Source of the DNA: Polynucleobacter cosmopolitanus
GTDB lineage: Bacteria > Pseudomonadota > Gammaproteobacteria > Burkholderiales > Burkholderiaceae
Assembly: GCF_002224225.1 (NCBI RefSeq)
Contig: NZ_NJGG01000003.1
Span: 62,001-126,000, forward strand
Length of the DNA stretch: 64,000 nucleotides
Direction: 5' to 3'
Shown here: positions 50,312 through 60,193 of the stretch, piece by piece
Layout: the number at the start of each line of letters is the position of its first letter
How positions within the stretch are numbered: the first letter of the stretch is position 1
Notes under the pieces: model-generated
The model's database searches: none
What the model was told of the DNA's origin: nothing
What the model saw: only the letters and a program-made list of their open reading frames with translations
Program-made: the position numbers and the translations under genes

Positions 50312-53122
50312 ATGCCATATTTCAAACACCACCTTTTAACCCCAGATGAGCAGGTATTGGATACCCTGGCTGATCTCGTTTGGACCGTGACCAAGGAAGA
50401 ACAACGCAGTCCATTGGTGATTTTGAGTACATCAGGCCCTGCATATAGCTTAAGACAGGCCCTTGAAAAGCATCGACCACCTGGGTTGCCTTCAAATTTG
50501 ATGTTTTTACCCAGAGTCCTGGGTCTGGCTCAATGGTTAAAGGAAACGCCTGGTTTAAGAGCAGAAGGTATTCAGAAAACTGATTTAGAGCGCTGGTATG
50601 AGGTGTACCGAGCTTTAAGCGATAGACCGCAACTCAGTTCTTTGTTAATGGATAGTTCCGACGCCTCTAAATGGTCATTGGCCAAGAAAATCATCGAGGT
50701 GTGTGATTTGCTATCGGATGCCACCTTGGGTGTTTTTGATGAGGTGCTTGAATCTGCTTTGAGTGATGCTATTGCAGAAGTCTATCAAGGAGCATCAAAA
50801 CAGATTGTTGAAGTTGAGGCGCGCATCGTGTTGGCATTTTGGGAGAATCTGAGCAGTGCTCAAGATCCTATAGTCAGACAACGACGAGCCATGGGTTTGA
50901 GAATTGCTGAATTGAAAAATGCAAATGCTGATGTTCAGCACACCAACACCCATTTTCCAATTATCTTTATTCAAACCGCACAAGCCAGCCCTGGATTTGA
51001 AAAAGCGCTTGAGCAAGTTTGGCAGGCTCATGCATCAGTCACTGCGTTTCATCATTGTTCCTTGAATTACTCAAATGTTGCGCTTTGGCCTGAATGCTTG
51101 AGCGAGGTTGATGATTCAAAACCAATGATTCAAAAGAATCGAGATCATTTTTTTGAGTCGGGTAAGCATTTATCTCAAAGTGACCGTCGCATCCTCAAAG
51201 CCCAAGACTTTGAGGATGCCGCTTGGCAGGGCGCCGGGGCGATCGAAAAATTATTGCAAGATGGACATCAGCATATCGCATTGATTGCCCAGGACCGGCT
51301 AGTTGCTCGTCGTATGAGAGCATTACTAGCAAGATTTGGTGATGGTTTATCAGTTCATGATGAAACTGGTTGGAAACTATCAACCACCAGAGCGGCTGCA
51401 TCAGTGATGTCCTGGATGGATGTGGTCCATCATCCAGCCGGTCCGTCTTCTGTGGAGTTAATCGATTTTCTAAAAAATCCGTATATCGATTGGTCAACTT
51501 TTGGGATTACTCATGATCAAGCTTCTGATTGCTTGACCTTCCTTGAGCAACGCTTGATTGAGGGGGATGTCAGAGGAACATGGTCTGGGTTCATCTTGGC
51601 TCTAGATTCTGATAACGATGAAACAAATACTTTGGTCAGCATTATTCGGAAGCTTAAAAACCAGAGCAACCGCTGGCAAGCTGCATCTAATTCTTGCCTT
51701 GCTTGGCTAGACCTCCTTGAACAAGACTTGATTGATTTAGGCATGTCTTCCTCACTGTCTCAAGACATTGCTGGTCAGCAGTTACTGGCATCGCTATCTC
51801 CAATGAGACTGTTGCGCCACCATCCGATGAAACAGGTGGAATGGCTGTCTTTGTTAAGTTCGATGCTTGAAGATGCCAGTTACATCGAGAGTAATCCAAG
51901 ACAAAGTGCCAGCGTCACCATTCTGCCTTTGAGTGCCACACGTTTGAGACGATTTGATGCTTGGGTCATGGTGGGGTGTGATGACACCCAGCTACCATCA
52001 CTGTCAGACAGCCCGATGTTTTTATCGGCACAACTTAAAAAATTATTAGGCTGTAAAACTCAGGAGGCTGAATTCATTCAGCAAGCCATGGATTTATCTC
52101 AGTTAATGAGATCTCATCAACACTGGCGAATGATTTGGCAGTCAGTGGGCACCACTGGTGAACCAAGGCAGCCATCACCGTGGTTGCAAAGACTCTACGT
52201 TCGTCATCCAGAACTATTAAAAGACAAGCTTGAAGTGCCAACCACATCCTATGAAGCGATGCCTATCAGTCAGCCAAAGCCAAGTTTGCCTGAAGATTTT
52301 GTCAAACCAACAAGCATTAGTCCAAGTGCTTATCGAGCTTTAAGAGAATGTCCTTACCGATATTACGTGACCAGATTATTGGGTCTCAAAGAGCGAAGTG
52401 GATTGGAAGCAGAGGTTGATTTGAGCCTGGTTGGAAAGACGCTTCACGCTGCTTTGTATGATTTTTATCATGGACTAAAAACCCAAGCGCTAGAGAATGA
52501 CAATATTTACGAGCGCACCAAATTATTAAAGAAACGTTTGTATGCCATTTCTCATAAACATTTCAAACCTTTGCTTGAGGTGGATGGACGATGGTTGGCC
52601 GCTTGGATCGAGTGGGAAACTTTGATTCCATCATGGATTGATTGGCATATTCAACGTGAGCAATCTGGATGGGTGTTCCATGACGGTGAAAAGCAGGTGA
52701 GCTTTGATTTACAAACGCGTTTTGGTGATATTCGTGTTTCTGGATTTGTTGATCGTTTAGATATTCATCCTCAAGAGGGCGTTGAGGTAATTGATTACAA
52801 ATTCAGTAGCAAGAATTCAATCACCAAAAAGAAAAACAATCTACAGGATGATCCTCAATTAGTCATTTATGCCAAAGCTGTGAATGAACATGACATGGTG
52901 AATCGTCAACCTACAACCACTGCCTCATGGATTTCTGTGAAGGAAGATGATTCGCGTGTTGAGGTTGATGATTTGCAAAGCGAAATGAAAGAACTTCCAG
53001 CGCAAATGATTGCTGATATTGAATCCCTTTGGGGAGGTTCTCCAATGGCGGCAAGCGCACCCGACAGCATTTGTCAGTATTGCCAGGCGCGGGGCATTTG
53101 TCGCAAAGGAATGTGGTCATGA
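50312..53122 (+). CDS. addB: AddB-like PD-(D/E)XK nuclease
   Basis: About 936 residues, the nuclease partner of the AddA-like helicase that follows with an ATGA overlap. The C-terminal domain has the nuclease core GVEVIDYKFSSK and four cysteines in an AddB-like Fe-S staple: one in LRECPYRYY before the nuclease and three in CQYCQARGIC at the end. The N-terminus (LVILSTSGPAYSLRQALEK) lacks a Walker A lysine, so it is probably an inactive helicase-like scaffold. The start is uncertain: ATG at 50312 or GTG at 50294, neither with a clear Shine-Dalgarno. It is expected to function in double-strand-break repair. Confidence 0.83.
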   Translation: MPYFKHHLLTPDEQVLDTLADLVWTVTKEEQRSPLVILSTSGPAYSLRQALEKHRPPGLPSNLMFLPRVLGLAQWLKETPGLRAEGIQKTDLERWYEVYRALSDRPQLSSLLMDSSDASKWSLAKKIIEVCDLLSDATLGVFDEVLESALSDAIAEVYQGASKQIVEVEARIVLAFWENLSSAQDPIVRQRRAMGLRIAELKNANADVQHTNTHFPIIFIQTAQASPGFEKALEQVWQAHASVTAFHHCSLNYSNVALWPECLSEVDDSKPMIQKNRDHFFESGKHLSQSDRRILKAQDFEDAAWQGAGAIEKLLQDGHQHIALIAQDRLVARRMRALLARFGDGLSVHDETGWKLSTTRAAASVMSWMDVVHHPAGPSSVELIDFLKNPYIDWSTFGITHDQASDCLTFLEQRLIEGDVRGTWSGFILALDSDNDETNTLVSIIRKLKNQSNRWQAASNSCLAWLDLLEQDLIDLGMSSSLSQDIAGQQLLASLSPMRLLRHHPMKQVEWLSLLSSMLEDASYIESNPRQSASVTILPLSATRLRRFDAWVMVGCDDTQLPSLSDSPMFLSAQLKKLLGCKTQEAEFIQQAMDLSQLMRSHQHWRMIWQSVGTTGEPRQPSPWLQRLYVRHPELLKDKLEVPTTSYEAMPISQPKPSLPEDFVKPTSISPSAYRALRECPYRYYVTRLLGLKERSGLEAEVDLSLVGKTLHAALYDFYHGLKTQALENDNIYERTKLLKKRLYAISHKHFKPLLEVDGRWLAAWIEWETLIPSWIDWHIQREQSGWVFHDGEKQVSFDLQTRFGDIRVSGFVDRLDIHPQEGVEVIDYKFSSKNSITKKKNNLQDDPQLVIYAKAVNEHDMVNRQPTTTASWISVKEDDSRVEVDDLQSEMKELPAQMIADIESLWGGSPMAASAPDSICQYCQARGICRKGMWS

Positions 53123-56100
53123 TCGATCAATTGATCCTTGATTCATGTGACCCTGATCAATCGGTGGTTGTGGAAGCTTGCGCTGGCAGTGGTAAAACAT
53201 GGCTGCTGGTGTCGCGCATCATTCGATTATTACTGGCCGGCGCAAAGCCCAGTGAAATTCTTGCCATCACTTTCACTCGCAAAGCGGCGCAAGAAATGCG
53301 TGGTCGTTTGGATCAAGTGCTTTTGCAATTTGCCAATTGTTCAGAGGAAGACCTAATAGATGAGCTGATAGCGCGCGGTTTGTCGCCAGAAAAAGCCAGA
53401 TTAGCATTGCCCAAAGCAAGATCCTTGTTCGAAGATGTTTTATCAGATCCTCGTCCTTTGAACGTTGAAACATTCCATGGTTGGTTCAGCAGTCTTTTGC
53501 GTGGCTCACCGCTGGGTTCAGGCGTTCCTCAGGGGCTGAAACTGCGAGATGATTTTAAAAGATTGCAAGACGAGTGCTTAGAGGATTGGTGGACAAATTT
53601 GCCATCGAGCAGCAACACAGCTGTGCGAGCTGCTTATGAACTCCTTGTCAAAGAGCTAAAAGCCAATAATGCGAATGATCTATTAATTGGCTCGAAAGGA
53701 TTTTTAACGGTTAAAGCAGAGTGGTGGAGTTATTTAGAGCGCTGCAAAAAGCAGGGCACCAATCCAATGCAAGCCATCAGTGATCGCTCTGATTGGTTGG
53801 CAATCCAAGATCCGCTCAAAGTCATGTTGGATGATTCACAAGCTTTGATGAATTTGATGAGTTTGGTCAATCATTTAAAAAATGGTGGATCGAATGATCA
53901 AAAATACGCAATCGCTATTGATGATGCTCTGAAGAAACAAGCTCATGGTTTTTCGGCAGAGGATGTGGCTGCAGCTTTAAGGCCGGCCTTCCTTACCGCT
54001 GACTATGCACCGCTGTCAAGGTTATTGGCTTCTGATGCGGTTAAGAAATCTCTCAAGCAATTGACTGATGCTCAAAACATAGAGCAACAAATCAATAACA
54101 CCCGGCAGACCTGGGCTCAAGCTCTGTATGACCATTACTGCTGGGAGGCTGATCATCGAGCTCACCGAATTCATCAGGCCTGGATCAAGATTGGCGTGGA
54201 TATGTTGAAGCACTATCAGGCAAAAAAAGAAGTCATGCGCGCGCAAGACTTTTCAGATTTAGAAGCCTACACTGCAAAATTAATGCTCTCATCAGACGTG
54301 GCCAATTATTTGCAGGCCAGACTCGACGCCAAGTACAAACATTTACTCGTTGATGAGTTTCAAGACACCAACCCCTTGCAATGGCAAATCCTTCTATCTT
54401 GGTTGAATGCTTATGGTGAAGAAGAGAGCAGACCTTCTGTATTTTTAGTTGGTGATCCCAAGCAATCAATTTATCGATTTAGGCGAGCAGACGTCCGTTT
54501 GTTTGGCGAAGCTAAAAACTATCTAAACAAACAGTTCAAGGCCAAAGTTCACTCCTTTAACAAGACCAGGCGCAATAGTCCGGCAGTGATTAAAGCAGTG
54601 AATGCTGTTTTTGCTTTGCCGGATGTGCCAAAGAATTATCCATTTCAATCTCAAGAGCGAAACCCAAGTGCTAAAAATAGTTATGGCCCAGGTGAGGTTT
54701 GGCGTTTGCCTTTGATAGGTTCGCCCGAGATCAAGCAAGAGCATTCAAGAAATGCACTTGAGCATCCTTTCATTGATGTCACCAAGCAAACAAAAGTTCA
54801 GCAAAGTTTTGAAGAAGCATTACAGGTTGCTCAGTTGATTCATAAAATCAAACAAGAAAAAAATGCTGGCTGGGGAGACTTCTTGATTTTGTTGAGATCG
54901 AGAACTCATTTGGCTCAAATTGAAAAGGCTTTCAGAGTTACTGGCATCCCTTGTGACAGCCCAAGGCAAGGGGGTTTGCTCAAAACCCTTGAGGCCGAAG
55001 ACATGGTGGCCTTGTTATCAGTTTTGATAACGCCGAGTGATGACCTATCGTTGGCCCAGGTATTGCGTTCACCCATTTATGGCATGTCTGATTCAGACTT
55101 ACTGGTTTTGATGGTTGCCAAACAATCTCAAGAGATTCATTCTCTTTGGCAATTAATTTCATCGCCTGAGCATCCACACCATCATATTTATTCAGATATA
55201 GCTGCCTGGGCGGAGTTGGCTAAAAAATTACCGGTTCATGATTTGCTGGACCATATCTATAGTCAAGGCCAAATTCGTCTGAAATATGCGCGCTCAGCAC
55301 CTATATTGCAGCGAGATCAGGTGCTATCAAATTTGGATGCATTCTTATCTCTGGCACTTAATTTAGATGGTGGACGTTATCCAAGCTTGTCTAGGTTCAT
55401 TAATGAGCTTAAAAAGATCAAACGTGGTGCTGAAGAAGAAAGCCCGGATGAGGGTGAGTCATCAGGTGAGGATGATATTGATGAGGGTTCCGAAACATCT
55501 GAGAAGCGTGTCAGAATTTTGACCATTCATGCTGCCAAGGGTCTCGAATCTCGCTTTGTGTTCTTGATGAACACCAACACAAATAAGTCTGCCAGAGATA
55601 ACGTGGGTGTCTTGATGAGTTGGTTGCCTGGTAACGATGCTCCTGATCATATCTCTCCAACATTTTCAGCCAAGCCAAAGGATCCAGCACGAGAGACTTT
55701 GCGTGAGCAAGAAGAGCAAATTTCTCAAATTGAAAATTGGAATCTTCTTTATGTTGCTTTGACCAGGGCAAAAGAGGCTGTTTATATATCGGGTTCTGCC
55801 AATAAAGGTGATTCTAAGAGTGAGACTGCGATTGCCAAAAATAGTTGGTATGACCGATTAGCTAGAGCGGACGTTGAACTGTTAACTGAAGCATCAGAGT
55901 TGCCCGTTAAAGTGGTTGATCAAAATCTTATATATGCAAAAACTGATATCGAGCCCTCATTTGCTGATTTCAATGTTTTGTGGCGTGGTAAGCCAAATAC
56001 CAATATCCGCTTTGATGAGGAATTGGTGAGTATTGAACAGCAAGGCATGATTGATTTGGGTGTGGCTTTCCATGCTGTGATGGAACATGTGATGCGAGCT

Positions 56101-56514
56101 GGCATTAGAGATTCATCAGCTATGCCAAGCGCAGAAGAAATGGTTGCCTGGCTCAACCTCAGTCCTGAGGTAGCCGCTGATGCAAGACATTGCGCTTTGA
56201 ATGTGTTGAATTCAGTAAAAACCAAACATTTTTTCTTTGATTCAGCGATTCAAGCTTCATGGGAAGAGTTGGATGTTGCTGACTCAAATGGAAGATTACT
56301 CAGAATTGACCGCTTGATTGAGTTGCCAAGCGAATTGATTATCTTGGACTACAAGTTATCAATTCCGGAGCCAACAAGCGAGTTGTTTGCGAAATACGAT
56401 GCTCAAATGAGTACTTACAGAGAATGTGTGGCTCAATTGCGGCCAGATAAACCGGTAAAAAGTTATTTATTAGGTGCAAACGGGGATGTTTTAGAGTTGG
56501 GTGCTACTCAATGA
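53119..56514 (+). CDS. addA: AddA-like UvrD-family helicase-nuclease
   Basis: A 1131-residue protein. Walker A ACAGSGKTWLLV (about residues 18-29), ITFTRKAAQEM, LLVDEFQDTNPLQW, GDPKQSIYRFRRAD and LTIHAAKGLESRFVFL/LLYVALTRAKE are the UvrD/SF1 motifs. The C-terminus has a PD-(D/E)XK nuclease core (ELIILDYKLS with an upstream HAVMEH histidine). I choose the ATG overlapping the addB stop (ATGA) over an in-frame start 90 bp upstream. Together with AddB it replaces RecBCD in many bacteria. No recBCD is in this window. Confidence 0.9.
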   Translation: MIDQLILDSCDPDQSVVVEACAGSGKTWLLVSRIIRLLLAGAKPSEILAITFTRKAAQEMRGRLDQVLLQFANCSEEDLIDELIARGLSPEKARLALPKARSLFEDVLSDPRPLNVETFHGWFSSLLRGSPLGSGVPQGLKLRDDFKRLQDECLEDWWTNLPSSSNTAVRAAYELLVKELKANNANDLLIGSKGFLTVKAEWWSYLERCKKQGTNPMQAISDRSDWLAIQDPLKVMLDDSQALMNLMSLVNHLKNGGSNDQKYAIAIDDALKKQAHGFSAEDVAAALRPAFLTADYAPLSRLLASDAVKKSLKQLTDAQNIEQQINNTRQTWAQALYDHYCWEADHRAHRIHQAWIKIGVDMLKHYQAKKEVMRAQDFSDLEAYTAKLMLSSDVANYLQARLDAKYKHLLVDEFQDTNPLQWQILLSWLNAYGEEESRPSVFLVGDPKQSIYRFRRADVRLFGEAKNYLNKQFKAKVHSFNKTRRNSPAVIKAVNAVFALPDVPKNYPFQSQERNPSAKNSYGPGEVWRLPLIGSPEIKQEHSRNALEHPFIDVTKQTKVQQSFEEALQVAQLIHKIKQEKNAGWGDFLILLRSRTHLAQIEKAFRVTGIPCDSPRQGGLLKTLEAEDMVALLSVLITPSDDLSLAQVLRSPIYGMSDSDLLVLMVAKQSQEIHSLWQLISSPEHPHHHIYSDIAAWAELAKKLPVHDLLDHIYSQGQIRLKYARSAPILQRDQVLSNLDAFLSLALNLDGGRYPSLSRFINELKKIKRGAEEESPDEGESSGEDDIDEGSETSEKRVRILTIHAAKGLESRFVFLMNTNTNKSARDNVGVLMSWLPGNDAPDHISPTFSAKPKDPARETLREQEEQISQIENWNLLYVALTRAKEAVYISGSANKGDSKSETAIAKNSWYDRLARADVELLTEASELPVKVVDQNLIYAKTDIEPSFADFNVLWRGKPNTNIRFDEELVSIEQQGMIDLGVAFHAVMEHVMRAGIRDSSAMPSAEEMVAWLNLSPEVAADARHCALNVLNSVKTKHFFFDSAIQASWEELDVADSNGRLLRIDRLIELPSELIILDYKLSIPEPTSELFAKYDAQMSTYRECVAQLRPDKPVKSYLLGANGDVLELGATQ

Positions 56515-56556
56515 TCCAATTTTTGACTGAAAAACCCCTGATTAAACAAGTTAGTA

Positions 56557-56656
56557 GGTGGACGAGCCTGACCCTCGGCACTGGCAGTACTTGGCTTTGG
56601 CTGCTCCGTTCCCGACCTGACCAGGTTACCAAGCCACCATGCGAGGAGGCCCGTCC
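56557..56656 (-). ncRNA. ffs: Signal recognition particle 4.5S RNA
   Basis: Read on the minus strand: GGACGGGCCTCCTCG at the 5' end pairs with the 3' CGAGGGTCAGGCTCGTCC to close the long hairpin. The apical domain holds GGTCAGGTCGGGAACGGAGC and then AGCC, the conserved SRP domain IV with the GGAA tetraloop. Ends are estimated from pairing, about 100 nt. It guides Ffh (SRP54) to ribosomes for co-translational membrane targeting. It sits between addA and dnaX on the opposite strand. Confidence 0.9.
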
Positions 56657-56657
56657 T

Positions 56658-56693
56658 CTGACATTCTACTGCCTTCTACTTGTAGAATGACAA
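56658..56693. promoter_or_regulatory. Overlapping divergent promoters of ffs and dnaX
   Basis: ATTCTAC (56663-56669) and GTAGAAT (56682-56688) form an inverted repeat that supplies a TAGAAT -10 box on each strand. The minus-strand -10 (56668-56663) is about 7 nt before the ffs 5' end, with TTGTCA at 56693-56688 as -35. The plus-strand -10 (56683-56688) has CTGACA (56658-56663) as -35. Both spacers are 19 bp. The plus-strand start would fall on the dnaX ATG. The arrangement is seen; use as promoters is inferred. Confidence 0.5.
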
Positions 56694-56694
56694 T

Positions 56695-58353
56695 ATGACT
56701 GCATTAGCTTTAGCCCGAAAGTGGCGCCCAAGAGATTTCTCAACCTTAGTTGGCCAGGAACATGTGGTCAAAGCTTTGACCCACGCGCTTGATCAGCAGC
56801 GTTTACACCACGCCTGGTTATTCACAGGTACAAGGGGGGTTGGTAAAACAACCATTTCTCGTATTTTGGCCAAGGCTCTTAATTGCACGGGTGCGGATGG
56901 TCAAGGTCAAATGACTTCTCAGCCTTGTGGCAAGTGCCCAGCTTGTACAGAAATTGATGCTGGACGTTATGTTGATTACATAGAAATGGACGCAGCGAGT
57001 AATCGTGGTGTGGATGATATGGCTCAATTGCTTGAGAAGGCCATGTATGCACCAAGCAGTGCGCGCTTCAAGGTCTACATGATTGACGAAGTCCACATGC
57101 TGACCGGTCATGCATTTAATGCAATGTTAAAGACATTAGAAGAGCCGCCGCCTCACGTGAAGTTTATTTTGGCAACGACGGACCCACAAAAGATTCCTGT
57201 GACAGTTTTATCACGTTGCTTACAGTTCAATTTAAAACAAATGCCAGTGCCTTCAATTGTTGAGCATTTGGAAAAAATTCTTGAGTCTGAGCAGGTGAAG
57301 TCAGAAATCGGTGCATTGCGTATTTTGGCCAAAGCTGCTCAAGGATCGATGCGGGATGCTCTATCTTTGACTGATCAAGCGATTGCCTATGCAGCCGGAC
57401 CTGTGAGTGAGTCTGCCGTTCGTGCCATGTTAGGTACCTTGGATGAAACATATTTAATTCAGATTTTAGATGCCTTGAGAACCGGTGACGGTGGAGCTCT
57501 GATTGCTATTTCAGATGAAATGGCTGCTAGAAGCTCATCCTTTTCTCTTGCTCTTCAAGATCTTGCTTCTTTATTGCAGAAAATTGCCGTGGGTCAAACA
57601 GTTCCATCAGCAGTCTTGGATGACTGGCCAGAAGCGACTGAAGTTCGTCGCTTGGCATCACAATTTAATAAAGAAGATATTCAGTTGTATTACCAAATTG
57701 CTATTACCAGCCGCCCAGATCTTTCTTTGGCGCCGGATGAGCAGACTGGTTTCACGATGGCGCTTTTGCGCATGTTGGCCTTTAAACCAGGTGATGGTTC
57801 TGGTTCAGTTAAATCTAGTCAAACGCCTAGAGCAGGTGGCACTTCAATCAGTTCTGCTGCTAAAGCAGCCGCAGCCCCTAAAGTGGCTGCAGCAACTGCG
57901 CCAGCCACACCAGCGCCCTCAGCACCTCAACCAACAGCTCCAAAATCATCTCCAGTGACTTACAACTCTGAAGATCCAGATTGGCAGTCATGGATGAAAG
58001 CTTTGCCAGTCAGAGGCTTGTTACAACAGTTGGCATTCCAAACAGAACTTCAAAAGTGGAATGAGCAAGGTGATTCTGTCAAAGCAACCGTGATTGTAGG
58101 AATGCCTCAACTGGCCAGCAAAGAAAATGTCTCGCGTTTACAAGAAGCATTATCGAATCACATCGGAAAATCAGTCACGATTTTGATTGAAACAGGCAAA
58201 GCCAGTCACTCGATTGCAGCCGTAGAAGCAAAAATCAAGCAAGAAAAACAAGAAGGGGCAGAAGAGTCGATTGCCAACGATGACTTTGTGAAAACGATTC
58301 AAGCTGAATTCGGTGCCACGGTTGTCCCTGGCAGCATTCGCCCCATTCAATAA
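56695..58353 (+). CDS. dnaX: DNA polymerase III tau/gamma subunit
   Basis: Clamp-loader ATPase. The 552 residues have Walker A GTRGVGKTTISR (about residue 45), four zinc-ligand cysteines (CTGADG, CGKCPAC; about residues 64-82), Walker B VYMIDEVHMLT and sensor SRCLQF. A Pro/Ala-rich linker (about residues 378-425) precedes the C-terminal tau-specific part. I see no A-rich slippery site like the E. coli gamma frameshift. There is no Shine-Dalgarno before the ATG, and a -10-like TAGAAT lies only 6 bp upstream, so the mRNA may be leaderless. ybaB and recR follow, the conserved order. Confidence 0.96.
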   Translation: MTALALARKWRPRDFSTLVGQEHVVKALTHALDQQRLHHAWLFTGTRGVGKTTISRILAKALNCTGADGQGQMTSQPCGKCPACTEIDAGRYVDYIEMDAASNRGVDDMAQLLEKAMYAPSSARFKVYMIDEVHMLTGHAFNAMLKTLEEPPPHVKFILATTDPQKIPVTVLSRCLQFNLKQMPVPSIVEHLEKILESEQVKSEIGALRILAKAAQGSMRDALSLTDQAIAYAAGPVSESAVRAMLGTLDETYLIQILDALRTGDGGALIAISDEMAARSSSFSLALQDLASLLQKIAVGQTVPSAVLDDWPEATEVRRLASQFNKEDIQLYYQIAITSRPDLSLAPDEQTGFTMALLRMLAFKPGDGSGSVKSSQTPRAGGTSISSAAKAAAAPKVAAATAPATPAPSAPQPTAPKSSPVTYNSEDPDWQSWMKALPVRGLLQQLAFQTELQKWNEQGDSVKATVIVGMPQLASKENVSRLQEALSNHIGKSVTILIETGKASHSIAAVEAKIKQEKQEGAEESIANDDFVKTIQAEFGATVVPGSIRPIQ

Positions 58354-58392
58354 TTACTCATAAAACCAAATATTCATTCGGAGAAATAAAGC

Positions 58393-58716
58393 ATGATGAA
58401 AGGTAATATTGCTGGCTTGATGAAACAAGCTCAGCAGATGCAAGAAAACATGAAGCGCGCTCAAGCTGAGCTTGAGGCTCTTGAGGTGATTGGTCAGGCC
58501 GCTGGTGGTTCTGTCAAAGTAACAATGACAGGTAAGCATGCATTGAAGCGTGTTGAGATTGCTGACAGTGCCATGGATGACAAAGAGATGCTTGAAGACT
58601 TATTGGTGACTGCTTATGCAGACGCTTATCGTCAAATTGAGCAGATATCTAGTCAAAAAATGTCTGGTGCGACGGCAGGTATGCCAATGCCACCAGGTTT
58701 TAAATTGCCATTTTGA
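58393..58716 (+). CDS. ybaB: Nucleoid-associated protein YbaB/EbfC
   Basis: A 107-residue small DNA-binding dimer with the family start [26 protein letters not shown] (helical first 30 residues) and the conserved [19 protein letters not shown]. Between dnaX and recR, its standard place. Confidence 0.96.
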   Translation: MMKGNIAGLMKQAQQMQENMKRAQAELEALEVIGQAAGGSVKVTMTGKHALKRVEIADSAMDDKEMLEDLLVTAYADAYRQIEQISSQKMSGATAGMPMPPGFKLPF

Positions 58717-58737
58717 GATTGTTAGCGAATAGTCACG

Positions 58738-59364
58738 ATGTCAGAAAATAGATCCCCTGATCAAGCTCAAGATGCTCTGCAACGGATGGTGCAGGCTTTG
58801 AGAGCTTTGCCAGGCGTGGGCCCTAAGTCTGCGCAACGAATGGCCTTTCATCTGTTGCAGCATGATCGCAATGGAGCGGCAGTGTTGGGCCAAAGTTTGC
58901 TTGATGCAGTGAACCATATTCAGCATTGTTCATCGTGTAACACTTTTTCCGAATTAAATATTTGCACTACTTGCTCTGATGATCGACGTGACCCAAGCAT
59001 TTTGTGTGTGGTTGAAACCCCGGCAGATCAATTGATGGTTGAACAAACCCTGACTTATAAAGGTTTGTACTTTGTTTTGATGGGAAGACTTTCTCCGTTG
59101 GACGGCTTAGGCCCGAATGAAATTCATTTGGATCGATTGATTGAGCGTGTTGAGAAAAGTCCGATACCCGTCAAAGAAGTTGTTTTGGCTACTAACTTCA
59201 CCAGCGAAGGTGAGGCGACTGCCCACTACATTGGTGAAATCATGAAGGTACGCGATATCAAAGTATCAAGAATTGCCAGAGGTGTTCCAGTGGGTGGTGA
59301 GCTTGAGTATGTTGATGCCAGCACCTTAGCAAGAGCGATGATGGATCGTCGCTCAGTCAGTTAA
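58738..59364 (+). CDS. recR: Recombination protein RecR
   Basis: Partner of RecF and RecO in gap repair. The 208 residues have an N-terminal helix-hairpin-helix ([17 protein letters not shown]), the four-cysteine zinc motif ([16 protein letters not shown]) and the Toprim domain starting [10 protein letters not shown]. Follows ybaB by 21 bp. Confidence 0.97.
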   Translation: MSENRSPDQAQDALQRMVQALRALPGVGPKSAQRMAFHLLQHDRNGAAVLGQSLLDAVNHIQHCSSCNTFSELNICTTCSDDRRDPSILCVVETPADQLMVEQTLTYKGLYFVLMGRLSPLDGLGPNEIHLDRLIERVEKSPIPVKEVVLATNFTSEGEATAHYIGEIMKVRDIKVSRIARGVPVGGELEYVDASTLARAMMDRRSVS

Positions 59365-59377
59365 TTTTTAGGATTTC

Positions 59378-60160
59378 ATGCACATTCTGATCGCAAACGA
59401 TGATGGTTATCTGGCTCCTGGCTTATTGGCATTGGTGAATGCTCTTCGCCCTTTAGGCAAGATCACGGTGATTGCCCCCGAGCAAAATCACAGTGGAGCA
59501 TCTAATTCATTGACATTGTCTCGACCACTCACGGTTAATCGGATGGCTGGCGGCGATAGAGATAACTTTTTGTATGTGAACGGTACGCCCACTGATTGCG
59601 TCCACATTGCGCTGACTGGTTTATTGGATTCAAAACCTGATTTAGTGGTTTCAGGCATCAATCAAGGTGAGAACATGGGTGAAGACGTTCTTTATTCAGG
59701 CACCGTGGCTGCTGCGATTGAAGGGGTGATGTTTGGAATCCCAGCAATTGCGTTTTCTCAAGTAGCCAAGGGTTGGGCAAGGCTTGATGATGCTGCTCAA
59801 ATTGCCAGAGACATTGTGATGCAACAGATCAGCGCTCCAGTGGATGGAGTTTTGAATGCTGGTGAAAAACCCACATTGCTGAACGTCAATATCCCGAATC
59901 TTCCATATGAAGCTCTTAAGTCATGGAGAGTTACTAGATTGGGTAACAGGCATCATTCGCAAAATGTCATCATGCAAAATAATCCACGTGGTGAACCTAT
60001 TTATTGGATCGGGCCTCCTGGTGATGCAAGAGATGCAACCGAGGGAACCGATTTCCATGCAATCAATCAAGGGCAGGTGTCTATCACTCCTTTGCAGTTG
60101 GATTTATCTCATGTGCAAACACGTGAAAAAATGATTCAGTCTCAGTGGCATAAAAATTAA
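59378..60160 (+). CDS. surE: 5'/3'-nucleotidase SurE
   Basis: Stationary-phase survival nucleotidase. The 260 residues start [16 protein letters not shown] with the metal-binding NDDG, and contain the conserved [12 protein letters not shown] and [23 protein letters not shown]. First gene of surE-pcm-nlpD-rpoS, the same order as in E. coli. Confidence 0.97.
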   Translation: MHILIANDDGYLAPGLLALVNALRPLGKITVIAPEQNHSGASNSLTLSRPLTVNRMAGGDRDNFLYVNGTPTDCVHIALTGLLDSKPDLVVSGINQGENMGEDVLYSGTVAAAIEGVMFGIPAIAFSQVAKGWARLDDAAQIARDIVMQQISAPVDGVLNAGEKPTLLNVNIPNLPYEALKSWRVTRLGNRHHSQNVIMQNNPRGEPIYWIGPPGDARDATEGTDFHAINQGQVSITPLQLDLSHVQTREKMIQSQWHKN

Positions 60161-60193
60161 TTTAATAGGTTGTTAGTGGTTAAAAAAGATCCC

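Noticed and set aside
57820..57960. Possible dnaX slippery site giving a gamma subunit
   Set aside because: The Pro/Ala-rich linker has no A-AAA-AAG-type run or supporting hairpin that I can see.
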